Source: AP-15 sp963777435
Lineage (GTDB): Bacteria > Pseudomonadota > Alphaproteobacteria > ATCC43930 > CGMCC-115725
Reading direction: 5' to 3'
Length of the DNA: 64,000 nt
NCBI GenBank assembly: GCA_963777435.1
Contig: CAVZQT010000003.1
Location: forward strand, 806,001 to 870,000
Shown here: positions 9,034-18,493 of the stretch, one piece after another
Numbering within the stretch: the stretch's first letter is position 1
Layout: each line of letters begins with the position of its first letter
Position numbers and translations under genes: made by a program
Notes under the pieces: generated by a model
What the model saw: only the letters and a program-made list of their open reading frames with translations
The model's database searches: none
What the model was told of the DNA's origin: nothing

Positions 9034-10581
9034 GTGTCGGGAACCGATCCTTATGGCGCAGGCGACCCGTTTGATCCAGGCGGTGTCCTGAGCACTCCGC
9101 CGAACATCACCTGCCTTTCGCAGGGCTACAATGTTCTCGTGACCGATCCGTTCGATATCAATAAAACCAGCCCCAGCATCCCCGTATTCGACATGAAAAG
9201 TTCGTCAGAAATGGTCCCCGGTACGAACTGGGGCAGGATGCCCGGGGTCACTTTTCGCCGCATGGCGAGCGGGTCTCAAAGTTCCCAATCGATCCTCATG
9301 AAAACTGCTGCCGAGTTCCAGCAGACGAGTTCAGAGCACGTCGAATTCGAAATTGGCAAACCGGATGTGTTCAACGCCTCCTCCAGCCTGACCTTCTCTC
9401 ACTTCAGGGAAGATAAATCATCTCGGGAAAATTTCGTCTGCTTCTCTCGCGCAACCCGATTGAGCTATCAAGCCCATCTCGATTTGACGAATGTCGAGCT
9501 GGACATCAATCCCGAATTTCTGCGAACGGCCCAAGCTCTTCCGGGCTCTTATGACTACAGCGCTTACGAACAATTTCTGAAAGCCATCGGAACTCATTAC
9601 GTGTCCCAAATCGATATGGGCGGCATGGTCTACATGTCGAAGGTCGTCACCACCGACGTCTACAGCAAATTGACTCGGGAAGGTGTCGACTTCCAGGCGG
9701 CGGCCAACGGCGTTTTTGATGCCGTGAAAGCGGGAGGCAAGGTAGAAATCAAAGATCAAAAGCAGCTGCTTTTCCAGTCCGAGGTTAAAGTCGAGAAGAC
9801 TGATTTGAGGTACATCGGCGGCGAGATGAACCCAAGCGCCGACAACTCCTTCGTAGGCTGGTCGGGATCTGTCGATACCAATCCGCAACCGATAAATGTT
9901 AAAGTGAGGCCAATCGAGGAGTTATTCGAACCGCGTTATCTGGGTCGCCATCCCGCCACACCCGGCGAGGAACCAGAGGCGGGTGCGGCGTTATGGTCCG
10001 CGAAGAGGGCTAACCTGCACCAGGCGATGGTCGAATACCTGAATAAGAACGGAATTCGTTATATCGATTACCTCAAGTACGCTCTGCCGGTTTATCAGTA
10101 CGCTGGCGGCCGGACGGTGCCCGAACATCCGGGCGCTATCCGATCGCTTGGCCTAAGAATGGGATTTGTCCCGCCAATCGGGCCCCGGGGCGCCAGTTGG
10201 GAACCAACGGATTACATATGCATGGCGTTTAAGGAACCAACCGCCGATTGCGTGCCTGTGGATGAATATCGCAATCCCGCAACTGAAGGATACAGATACA
10301 GAAGTCACGAATCGCCAGGTCCGGAATGGGAAAAGGTACGTACCGCGTTTTACGCTCCGAAGACCGCGACGAATTATTCGCATGCCATCCATGCTTGGGG
10401 TTTTGACAACGTTCCGGAAGCCAGCTATCAGGCGAAAGGTGACAGCCCCCCGATGGGAACCTACTACCAGATTAAAGAGTTGCCCGGGGGTGGCACATCA
10501 GTGTCGACGGAACAACGACCGATGGAGGACCACGGGCTCGTCTTCTACGGTGTCTCCTCCCAAATCGCAGCAAGTTCTTAA
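9034..10581 (+). CDS. MACPF (membrane attack complex/perforin) domain protein
   Basis: 515 residues from GTG 9034, chosen because a strong Shine-Dalgarno GGAGGA (9024-9029) sits 4 bases before it; the ATG at 9022 would overlap that site. The MACPF signature [YI]-G-T-H-[YF]-x6-G-G is present as IGTHYVSQIDMGG near residue 184. It is followed about 110 residues later by a W-x-x-S-x(6)-P-x-x-I pattern and RPIEELF, the usual end of the domain. LSQGYNVL near the N terminus matches the first MACPF strand. No signal peptide is visible. After about residue 310 comes a roughly 200-residue C-terminal part I do not recognise. MACPF proteins form oligomeric pores or act in binding or toxicity; which applies here is unknown. 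Lower GC than its neighbours suggests transfer. Confidence 0.82.
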   Translation: MSGTDPYGAGDPFDPGGVLSTPPNITCLSQGYNVLVTDPFDINKTSPSIPVFDMKSSSEMVPGTNWGRMPGVTFRRMASGSQSSQSILMKTAAEFQQTSSEHVEFEIGKPDVFNASSSLTFSHFREDKSSRENFVCFSRATRLSYQAHLDLTNVELDINPEFLRTAQALPGSYDYSAYEQFLKAIGTHYVSQIDMGGMVYMSKVVTTDVYSKLTREGVDFQAAANGVFDAVKAGGKVEIKDQKQLLFQSEVKVEKTDLRYIGGEMNPSADNSFVGWSGSVDTNPQPINVKVRPIEELFEPRYLGRHPATPGEEPEAGAALWSAKRANLHQAMVEYLNKNGIRYIDYLKYALPVYQYAGGRTVPEHPGAIRSLGLRMGFVPPIGPRGASWEPTDYICMAFKEPTADCVPVDEYRNPATEGYRYRSHESPGPEWEKVRTAFYAPKTATNYSHAIHAWGFDNVPEASYQAKGDSPPMGTYYQIKELPGGGTSVSTEQRPMEDHGLVFYGVSSQIAASS

Positions 10582-10810
10582 TAGTTGAAAAACAAAGCAC
10601 CGTCGATCCTGAAAACCGCTCGCACGGATCTCCCGCGTCTCGGAAATTAAACGGCGCGGAATCTGTCAAGGACTGCGGAACGCGCGCAGAGCCTGGTGGC
10701 AAACTGTCAACCTCTGCGTCGCGTCTTGGTCAATACACGAGTTCCTCGGCGCGCCGCACTGTGGGTTAGTGGTTATGGTTGACAATAGAAAATGAGATGG
10801 AAGGGAAATC

Positions 10811-11251
10811 ATGAACCGAATCTTTAACACCGCATACCCCCTCTGGATGCTTCAATTAGTAGCATTGGCGGCGGTTTTTCTGGCCGCCCCTGCGTCAGCT
10901 CGAGTCGTCAATAACAGCGGCAAGCCACCCTATGTTCGATTGAGTCCGCCGCAGCTCCAGGCCGCGACTAATGAACTACAAGGCTCGTGTGGTAACCTAA
11001 AGGCTCTGGCGCGATCCACAAACGGAGTTGGCACAGTCATCGTATTGAAAAACTGGCATCCAGATAAGTATTCAAATCAGCAGGATCCGCGGACTGGACA
11101 GGCCTATGGAAATCACCTGACCGCGGCGGCGATGGACGGCACAACTAGGGCAGGGATTTGGCACTACTATCAGAGCGGCGCCGCCTGGGTGGACAACAGC
11201 CCCAACCCCGATCCTGAGGGCAGATTTGCTGTCTATAAATGCAATCGCTAA
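10811..11251 (+). CDS. small secreted protein of unknown family, MACPF neighbour
   Basis: 146 residues with a clear Sec signal peptide (WMLQLVALAAVFLAAPASA, cleavage near residue 31). The mature part of about 115 residues has two Cys (in GSCGN and YKCNR) that could form one disulfide, and aromatic-rich segments (GIWHYYQSGAAWVD). RBS GAAGGG sits 7 bases before the ATG. The gene lies 229 bp downstream of the MACPF gene on the same strand and shares its lower GC (33/60 on the line at 10981). I do not recognise the family. A role with the MACPF protein (accessory, immunity or unrelated) is only an inference from position. Confidence 0.75.
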   Translation: MNRIFNTAYPLWMLQLVALAAVFLAAPASARVVNNSGKPPYVRLSPPQLQAATNELQGSCGNLKALARSTNGVGTVIVLKNWHPDKYSNQQDPRTGQAYGNHLTAAAMDGTTRAGIWHYYQSGAAWVDNSPNPDPEGRFAVYKCNR

Positions 11252-11412
11252 CACATTCCCCGTGGCTGCTTCACATGCAGAATTAGCTCGCGCGACGACG
11301 CCTGAAGTTTCGCCACCCCGGACGCTCCGTTGATGCGGGTGGCACCGCAGCCAGCGGCGAAGCATACCGCGCCCAGAAAAGTGGTGTCGATGAGCCGGCC
11401 GGATCGGTTTTA

Positions 11413-11446
11413 GCTCTCAACCGAAACCCTCACGGTTTGGGAGAGC
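11413..11446. terminator. imperfect hairpin between convergent genes
   Basis: GCTCTC (11413-11418) pairs with GAGAGC (11441-11446), and inside it AAACC pairs with GGTTT around a CTCAC loop, with a bulge between. It lies between the end of the secreted-protein gene and the end of arfB, where a two-way terminator would be expected. Neither strand has a clear U-tract, so this is tentative. Confidence 0.35.
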
Positions 11447-11474
11447 CAACGAGCGATAAAGAAACTGCGGAGGG

Positions 11475-11903
11475 TTACTGACCGAGGTCATCGCGTTCGG
11501 GGCGCCGCCGACCTTTGATCGCCGCACGGCGGGCTTTGGCTTCGAGGCGGCGTTCTCTTGACGCGGCGGTTGGTCTGGTCGGGCGGCGCGGGGTCGGCGG
11601 TTCGGCGGCGCGGCGGATCAGCGCTACGAGCCGGTCGAGCGCGTCCTGGCGGTTGCGCTCCTGTGTCCGAAAGCGGCGCGCGGTGATGACGAGGACGTTG
11701 TCCTGGGTGAGGCGGCGGCCGGCGACGCGCGCCAACCGCCGCTCTATCTCTGGCGTCAACCCGGCAATAGCGCCGAGCGCCAGGCGCAATTGCACTGCGG
11801 TCGCCACCTTGTTGACGTTTTGCCCGCCGGGGCCGGAAGCGCGGATAAAACTTTCCTCGATCCGGCTGTCATCGATGGCGATTTGCTCTATTATCGGAAT
11901 CAT
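11475..11903 (-). CDS. arfB: alternative ribosome-rescue factor ArfB (peptidyl-tRNA hydrolase)
   Basis: 142 residues from the ATG at 11903. It carries the GGQ catalytic motif in ASGPGGQNVNK, which hydrolyses peptidyl-tRNA on stalled ribosomes. Its basic C-terminal tail (SRERRLEAKARRAAIKGRRRP) is the part that enters the empty mRNA channel in ArfB/YaeJ. It lacks the extra domains of RF1/RF2, and the length matches ArfB. Upstream in-frame sequence to 12197 is shadow. It acts in the cytosol on non-stop ribosomes. Confidence 0.9.
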   Translation of the reverse strand: MIPIIEQIAIDDSRIEESFIRASGPGGQNVNKVATAVQLRLALGAIAGLTPEIERRLARVAGRRLTQDNVLVITARRFRTQERNRQDALDRLVALIRRAAEPPTPRRPTRPTAASRERRLEAKARRAAIKGRRRPERDDLGQ

Positions 11904-12083
11904 AGTGCGGCGCGGCGGTGCATTCCCGGGGGCTCCGCGAACATAGCGCTTCACGCCGCATCCGATCATGGTGTAATCGAGAATGCGCGGTGCTTGCGGT
12001 TGCCCCCGATCCGGCGCGCACCGCGCCAGATAAACTCGGCAAGCGGGACCCTTTGTCTGGGCCCGCGATAAGCAGGAGCAGAC

Positions 12084-12953
12084 ATGCCCAATTTGAGCTT
12101 CACCGCACCGACAACCGTGGACGAGGCTGTGCGGATGCTGGCCGGCAGCAGCGGCCTCGCAAAACCGCTGTCCGGCGGGACCGATCTTTTGGTGCAATTG
12201 CGCTCAGGCCGGATGCGGCCCGAGGCGATTGTCGACCTCAAGCGCATCCCGGGTCTGATCGGCATCCGCGAGGAAGCCGGCGAATTTGTCATCGGCGCCG
12301 CCACTCCCGGCGTCATGCTGAGCGACCATGAGGCACTCGACCATGCTTGGCCGGGTATCGTCGAAGGCGCCGATCTGATTGGATCGCAACAGATCCAGGG
12401 CCGCGCCTCGCTCGCCGGCAATCTGTGCAATGCTTCGCCAGCGGCCGACAGCGTCCCAGCCTTGATCGCGGCGCACGCCACTTGCGTCATTGCCGGGCCC
12501 AACGGCCGCCGCACCGCGCCGGTCGAGGCGATCGTCACCGGACCCGGCCGCACCTCTCTGCAAAAGGGCGAGTTCGTTGTCGAATTCCACGTGCCCAAAC
12601 CCAAGCCGCATCAGTGCGACGCCTATTTGCGGTTTATCCCGCGCACCGAGATGGACATCGCGGTTGTCGGCGTTGCCGTCAACGTGACGCTCGACGGCAG
12701 CGGCGTGTGCACCGACGCCCGCCTCGTGCTGGGCGCGGTCGCGCCGACGCAGATTATCTGCGAGGAAGCGGCCAAAGCGCTAATCGGCCACAAGCTCGAC
12801 GATGCCACTAACGCCGCGCTCGACGCCGCGGCCGGGCGCGCCTGCAACCCGATCACCGACAAACGCGGCACAATCGAGTACCGGATCAAGGTCGCCGGCG
12901 TCCTGGCACGCCGGGCTGCTAAAATTGCATTTGAACGCGCTGGAGCACGCTAA
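12084..12953 (+). CDS. xanthine dehydrogenase-family FAD-binding subunit
   Basis: 289 residues, the medium (FAD) subunit of a molybdenum hydroxylase (CoxM/CutM/HcrB-like). FAD-binding motifs are LSGGTDLLVQLRSG near residue 31 and GNLCNASPAADSVPAL near residue 113, the latter being the conserved diphosphate-binding segment. It passes electrons from the Fe-S subunit to the acceptor. First gene of the operon; its TAA overlaps the ATG of the next gene (TAATG at 12952). Length is normal. Confidence 0.93.
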   Translation: MPNLSFTAPTTVDEAVRMLAGSSGLAKPLSGGTDLLVQLRSGRMRPEAIVDLKRIPGLIGIREEAGEFVIGAATPGVMLSDHEALDHAWPGIVEGADLIGSQQIQGRASLAGNLCNASPAADSVPALIAAHATCVIAGPNGRRTAPVEAIVTGPGRTSLQKGEFVVEFHVPKPKPHQCDAYLRFIPRTEMDIAVVGVAVNVTLDGSGVCTDARLVLGAVAPTQIICEEAAKALIGHKLDDATNAALDAAAGRACNPITDKRGTIEYRIKVAGVLARRAAKIAFERAGAR

Positions 12954-13438
12954 TGGCCAAAACTCACGTATCGACCGTTATCAACGGAGAGCCTGTCGAA
13001 TTTCTCTGCGAGCCGCAGCAGACGCTGCTCGACGTATTGCGCGACGAACTCAACCTGACCGGCAGCAAGGAAGGCTGCAGCTCGGGCGATTGCGGCGCCT
13101 GCACCGTGATCTGCGACGGCAACATCGTATGCTCGTGCTTGATGCTCGGCGCCGAAGCCGAGGGCCGCAGCATCACGACGGTCGAGGGCATCGCTCAAGG
13201 CGATCACCTCCACCCGGTGCAGCAGAAATTCCTCGAGCACGCCGCATTGCAATGCGGCTTTTGCACGCCGGGCTTTATCGTCGCCGCCAAGGCGCTGCTT
13301 GATGAGAACAAAAATCCGACCGAAGAAGAAACCCGCTACTGGCTCGCCGGCAATCTGTGCCGCTGCACCGGCTATGACAAAATCATCCGCGCCGTGCTCG
13401 ACGCCGCCGCGGTCATGCGAGCGGAGGCAGCCGAATGA
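12953..13438 (+). CDS. xanthine dehydrogenase-family [2Fe-2S] subunit
   Basis: 161 residues, the small iron-sulfur subunit of the molybdenum hydroxylase. The plant-ferredoxin-type cluster motif is CSSGDCGACTVIC. The second cluster uses CGFCTPGF and CRCTGYDKI near the C terminus. Start and stop overlap both neighbours (TAATG before, ATGA after), so translation is coupled and equal amounts of subunits are expected. It relays electrons from the molybdenum site to FAD. Confidence 0.95.
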   Translation: MAKTHVSTVINGEPVEFLCEPQQTLLDVLRDELNLTGSKEGCSSGDCGACTVICDGNIVCSCLMLGAEAEGRSITTVEGIAQGDHLHPVQQKFLEHAALQCGFCTPGFIVAAKALLDENKNPTEEETRYWLAGNLCRCTGYDKIIRAVLDAAAVMRAEAAE

Positions 13439-15726
13439 GTTTCCTCGATAAAGACACCCTAAAGGTCGTCGGCACCCGGCCAATCCGACCGGACGGCGTC
13501 GACAAGGTCACCGGCCGCGCTAATTTTGGCGCCGATATGAAGATGCCGGGCATGTTGTGGGGCAAGATCAAGCGCAGCCCGCATGCCCATGCACGGATCG
13601 TTTCGATCAACATCGACAAGGCGATGGCGCTGCCCGGTGTGCACACGGTCATTACCGGCGCCGACTTCCCCGACGTGCCGCCTGAAAAGGCTCAGATTGG
13701 CGCCGCGCCGCACAATCTGAGTGATCTGTCGCGCAACTGTATCGCCCGCGGCAAGGTGCTTTACGAAGGGCATGCGGTGGCTGCAGTCGCGGCGACGTCG
13801 CCAGCCATCGCCGAGCAGGCGCTCGACCTGATCGAGGTCGAGTACGCGATCTTACCGCACGTCATGGACGTTGAGGCGGCGATGGCGCCCGATGCGCCCT
13901 TATTGCACGACAACGTGTTTACCGCCGGTATCGAGCCACGCCCGACGACGCCGTCGAACATCACTAAGGTCGTGCGCTTCACCAAAGGCGATGTCGAGGC
14001 CGGGTTCGCTGAAGCCGATCTCGTGATCGAGCGCCGCTATTCGACAAAGCCGGTGCACCAAGGTTACATCGAGCCGCACGCGTGCCTGGTGTCGGTCGCT
14101 CCGGACGGCCAAACCACGATCTGGAGTTCGAGCCAGGGCCAGTTCATGGTGCGCGCCTATACCGCCCGCATCTGCGGTGCGGAGATCGCCGACATTCGCG
14201 CGATCCCGGCCGAGATCGGCGGCGGGTTCGGCGGCAAAACGATCATTTATCTCGAACCGCTGGCCTATATGCTGTCGAAGAAATCGGGTCGGCCGGTCAA
14301 GATTGTGATGAACCGCGAAGAGGTGTTTCGCGCGACTGGCCCGACTTCGGGCGCGGTGATCGACGTCAAGCTGGGCGCCAAAAAGGACGGCAGCCTCACC
14401 GCCGCGAAAACGGTGCTGAAATATCAGGCCGGGGCGTTCCCGGGCTCACCGGTGCAGCAGGGCTGCATCTGCTCGCTTGCACCCTACGACCTGCCGAATG
14501 CCGAGACGACCGGTTACGACGTGTTGTGCAACCGGCCCAAGGTCGCCGCTTACCGCGCTCCTGGCGCTCCGATCGGCTCATTCGCGGTCGAAAGCGCTAT
14601 GGACGAGTTGGCGCGCGAGCTCAAAATCGACCCGTTGCAGCTGCGCGAGATCAACGGCGCCAAGGACGGCACCAAGGCGGCGCACGGCCCGACCTGGAAC
14701 AACATCGGCTTTATCCGCACGCTCGAAGAGGCCAAGGCGCACGCGCATCTCCGCACGCAGCTCGGACCTAATCAGGGGCGCGGCATCGCCTCCGGCTTCT
14801 GGCACAATGCTGGCGGGGAATCGAGTGCGGCGGTGCACATCAACGAAGACGGCACGGTCACGGTCACCGAGGGGCATCCCGATATCGGCGGATCGCGCGC
14901 CTCGATGGCGATGATGGTGGCCGAGGTCTTGGGTGTGCCCTTCGAAAGCGTACGACCGGTCGTCGGCGACACAACCGCGATCGGCTTCAGCGCCTCGACC
15001 GGCGGCAGCCGCGTGACCTTTGCCGGCGGCATGGCGGTGACCCAGGCGACGCAGAAAGTCGTCGAGGAATTGAAACGGCGGGCAGCCGTCACCTGGGACA
15101 TCAGCCCCGAGGCGGTCGAATGGCGCGATGGCAAGGCCTATCCGGCTGGACCCAACGCCGGCAGCTTTGAGCCGCTCGCTCTCGCTGCATTAGCAAACAG
15201 ATCCGCGCGTACCGGCGGTCCGATCAGCGCCGAGGTCCAAATCAATGCGCAGGGCCAGGGTCCGGGGTTTACGACCCATATCTGCGACGTCGAAGTCGAT
15301 AAGGACACCGGGGCGGTCAAAATCCTGCGCTACACGGCGATTTAAGATGTTGGCCGTGCGATCCATCCTTCCTATGTCGAAGGCCAGATGCAGGGTGGCG
15401 TGGCGCAGGGCGTCGGCTGGGCCCTTAACGAGGAATATATCTACGACAAGGACGGCCGCTTGGAGAATCCGGGCTTTCTCGATTACCGCGTGCCGGTCGC
15501 CTCGGACATGCCGATGATCGACACGGTGATGGTCGAAGTGCCGAACCCGCGTCATCCGTTTGGCGCACGTGGGGTCGGCGAGGTGCCGATCGTGCCGCCG
15601 ATGGCGGCGGTCGCCAATGCCATCGCGTCCGCGACCGGAGTGCGGCTGCGCGATCTGCCGATGTCGCCGCCGCGGCTGTTGGCGGCGCTCGACAGCGCCG
15701 AGCCGATGCGCCAAGCCGCGGAGTAG
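13435..15726 (+). pseudogene. molybdenum hydroxylase large subunit, copy 1, in-frame stop
   Basis: Molybdopterin-binding subunit of the xanthine dehydrogenase superfamily. The frame reads from ATG 13435 to TAA at 15343-15345, giving 636 residues, then continues in the same frame to a true stop at 15724-15726. In copy 2 the same position is a Gln codon (VQDVGRAIH), so a C-to-T change of CAA to TAA explains the stop. The lost 127-residue tail holds RGVGEVPIVPP, whose Glu is the catalytic base of this superfamily, so the short form should be inactive. The active-site loop is AYRAPGAP, not the AYRCSFR of form I CO dehydrogenase. Substrate unknown. Confidence 0.85.
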
Positions 15727-15829
15727 GGCGGCCCGCGCGTTTGCCGGAAAGAGATTGCAGTTACGGGGCTACATCGCGCCTGACGGAAGTGAGCCGGGCA
15801 CTGATCGAAGAAACAGGAGTGAGGTCCTC

Positions 15830-18122
15830 ATGACGTTTATCGCCAAAGAATTTCAGAAAGTGGTTGGCACGCGTCCGATCCGTCCCGACGGCGTCGACAA
15901 GGTCACCGGCCGCGCCAATTTTGGCGCCGACATGGTCATGCCCGGCATGCTGTGGGGCAAGGTCAAGCGCAGCCCGCACGCCCATGCCCGCATCATGTCG
16001 ATCAATATCGAGAAGGCGTTGGCGTTGCCGGGGGTCAAGGCCGTGGTGACGTCCGACGACTTCCCGCCGATCCCCTCGGAAGAAGCCTTTATCGGCGAAG
16101 GGCCGATGAATTTTCGCGACCTGTCGCGCAACTGTATGGCGCGCGACAAGGTGCTTTATGACGGTCACGCAATCGCGGCGGTGGCGGCGACCTCGGCCGC
16201 GATCGCCGACGAAGCCTGCGAGTTGATCGAGGTCGAATACCACGTGCTGCCGCACGTCATCGATGTCGAAGAGGCGATGAAGCCCGGAGCGCCCCTGCTG
16301 CATGATGATTTGTTCACTCAGGGGGTCGAACCGAAACCGACGCACCCGTCGAATATCGCTAAAGAAATCCGTTTCTCGAAGGGTGACATCGAGGCCGGGT
16401 TCCGCGACGCCGACGTCATCATCGAACGGCGCTATACTACCAAGCCGGTGCATCAGGCCTATATCGAGCCGCATGCCTGCGTCGTGTCGATGGCCGCCGA
16501 CGGCCAATGCACGATCTGGAGCTCGAGCCAGGGCCAATTCATGGTGCGCGCCTACTGCGCCAAACTGCTCGGCCTCGACATTTCCCAGATCCGCGCGATC
16601 CCGGCCGAGATTGGCGGCGGCTTTGGCGGCAAGACGCTGGTCTATCTCGAGCCGGTCGCCCTGGCGCTGGCGAAAAAATCCGGACGCCCGGTGAAGATGG
16701 TAATGAGCCGCGAGGAGGTGTTCCGCGGCACCGGCCCGACCTCGGGTGGGGTCATCGAAGTCAGGCTAGGCGCCAAAAAGGACGGACGGATCGTCGCCGC
16801 CGGTCTTGAGCTCAAATATCAGGCCGGCGCGTTTCCGGGCTCGCCTGTCGGCCCGGGCTGCATGTGCGGCTTTGCGATGTACGACATTCCAAACGTCGAC
16901 ATCGTAGGCTACGACGTCGTCTCGAACCGGCCGAAGGTAGCGGCGTATCGTGCCCCGGGCGCGCCGATCTCATCCTTCGGTGTTGAAAGCTGCCTCGACG
17001 AATTGGCGCATCAGCTCGGCATCGATCCGTTGGTGCTGCGCGAGAAGAACGCCGCAAAGGATGGCACCAAGGCCGCGCACGGGCCGACCTATGTCAATAT
17101 CGGCTATGCCGAAACGGTCGCGGCGGCCAAGAATCACCCGCATCTGAAGGAAAAGCTCGGCCCGAACCAGGGCCGCGGCGTTGCCTCGGGGTTCTGGTTC
17201 AACATCGGCGGCGAGTTCGAGCGCCGCGTGCCACATCAACGAAGATGGCACCGCGGTCGTGGTTTCGGGCAACCCCGATATCGGCGGTTCACGCGCCTCG
17301 ATCGCGATGATGGCGGCCGAAGTGCTTGGCATACCGGTCGAAAAAGTGCGCCCGATCGTTGGCGACACCAGCTCGATCGGCTTCTCGTTTTTGACCGGCG
17401 GCAGCCGCGTCACCTTTGCCACCGGCATGGCAGCGACCCAGGCGGCCGAAAAAGTCGTCGAGCAATTGAAGCAGCGCGCCGCGATGATCTGGGACATCCC
17501 TGCGGAGGCGGTCGAGTGGAAGGACGGCAAGGCCTATCCCGCGGGCGCCAATGCCGGCAGCTTCGAGCCATTGTCACTGGCTGAGATCGCCCTCAAGGCC
17601 GGCCGCACGGGTGGTCCGATCAGCGCCGAGGTATCGCTCAATGCGCAGGGCGCCGGGCCGGGCTTCGCTACCCATGTCTGCGATGTCGAGGTCGACACGG
17701 AGACAGGTGCTGTCAAGATCCTGCGCTACACTGCGGTGCAGGATGTCGGGCGCGCGATCCATCCCTCCTATGTCGAAGGTCAGATCCAGGGCGGGGTGAC
17801 CCAGGGTGTCGGCTGGGCCTTAAACGAGGAATACATTTACGACAAGGACGGGCGGCTCGAAAATCCGGGCTTTCTCGATTACCGCTGCCCGGTAGCCTCC
17901 GACATGCCGATGATCGAGGCGGTCATGGTCGAAGTGCCGAACCCGCGGCATCCGTTTGGCGCGCGCGGCGTTGGCGAAGTGCCGATCGTGCCGCCGATGG
18001 CGGCGGTCGCCAACGCGATCGCTGCGGCAACCGGCGCCCGGCTGCGCGACCTGCCGATGTCGCCGCCGCGATTGCGCGCCGCCCTCGACGCCAACGAGCC
18101 AGTGCTCAAAGCCGCGGAGTAG
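15830..18122 (+). pseudogene. molybdenum hydroxylase large subunit, copy 2, frameshifted
   Basis: Tandem paralog of copy 1, about 80% identical over the first 79 residues by eye. ATG 15830 follows AGGAG (15814-15818). Frame one ends its homology near 17215 (NIGGEF); the rest resumes one frame later as SSAACHINEDG and runs to 18122. Removing one T of the TT at about 17217-17218 restores GGESSAACHIN, matching GGESSAAVHIN in copy 1. Everything else, including AYRAPGAP and the RGVGE catalytic Glu, is intact. If the extra T is a sequencing error this copy is the functional large subunit, about 763 residues; if real, both copies are dead. Confidence 0.85.
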
Positions 18123-18129
18123 CGGGGTA

Positions 18130-18197
18130 ATTGCGAGAGCAACGCGACGAAGCAATCTCGAAATCCGCTAATCGAAGCGGGATTGCTCCGCTCGCAT
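18130..18197. repeat. REP-like intergenic palindrome
   Basis: The left arm starts ATTGCGAG and ends GAAGCAATC; the right arm reads GATTGCTCCGCTCGCAT. The arms are reverse complements with a few mismatches, giving a long imperfect hairpin. Its GCAATC...CTCGCA theme resembles the short palindromic elements scattered between genes in Rhizobiales and relatives. It sits between the large-subunit gene and the MoaD-like gene. Only one copy is seen in the window, so its repeat nature is inferred. Confidence 0.45.
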
Positions 18198-18244
18198 AGG
18201 ACACTTTGTGGTGAGCGGCGTGACGAGAGGAAGGTGGCGATAAC

Positions 18245-18493
18245 ATGCCGCATGTCGTGATTTCGGGTCAGGCGGCGCGCCGGTTCACCGGCGGAGTTTC
18301 CGAGTTCGATGTCGAGGCGAACAATTTTCGCCGCCTGGTGCTCGAACTCGAACGCCGCTACCCCGGTCTCGGCCACCAGGTCGAAGAAGGAATGGCGGTG
18401 GCGATCGACGGCGAGATCTTTCAAGACGCCTATCTCGTCCCGCTCAAACCCGATAGCGAAATTTACCTGATCCCAAAGATCGGCGGCGGCTGA
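18245..18493 (+). CDS. MoaD/ThiS-family ubiquitin-like sulfur carrier
   Basis: 82 residues with the MoaD pattern: a hydrophobic start, a helix (NNFRRLVLELERRYPGL), AVAIDGEIFQDAYLVPLKPDSEI and the C-terminal IGGG, whose Gly-Gly end is the site of adenylation and thiocarboxylation in sulfur carriers. Directly downstream of the molybdenum hydroxylase large subunits, it may supply sulfur for the molybdopterin cofactor or for this enzyme. Many genomes carry such extra MoaD-like genes besides moaD. Family confidence is good; the cofactor role is inferred from context. Confidence 0.78.
   Translation: MPHVVISGQAARRFTGGVSEFDVEANNFRRLVLELERRYPGLGHQVEEGMAVAIDGEIFQDAYLVPLKPDSEIYLIPKIGGG

Noticed and set aside
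12084..18122. Calling the operon coxMSL (CO dehydrogenase)
   Set aside because: The large-subunit loop is AYRAPGAP, not AYRCSFR or AYRGAGR, so cox gene symbols would mislead.
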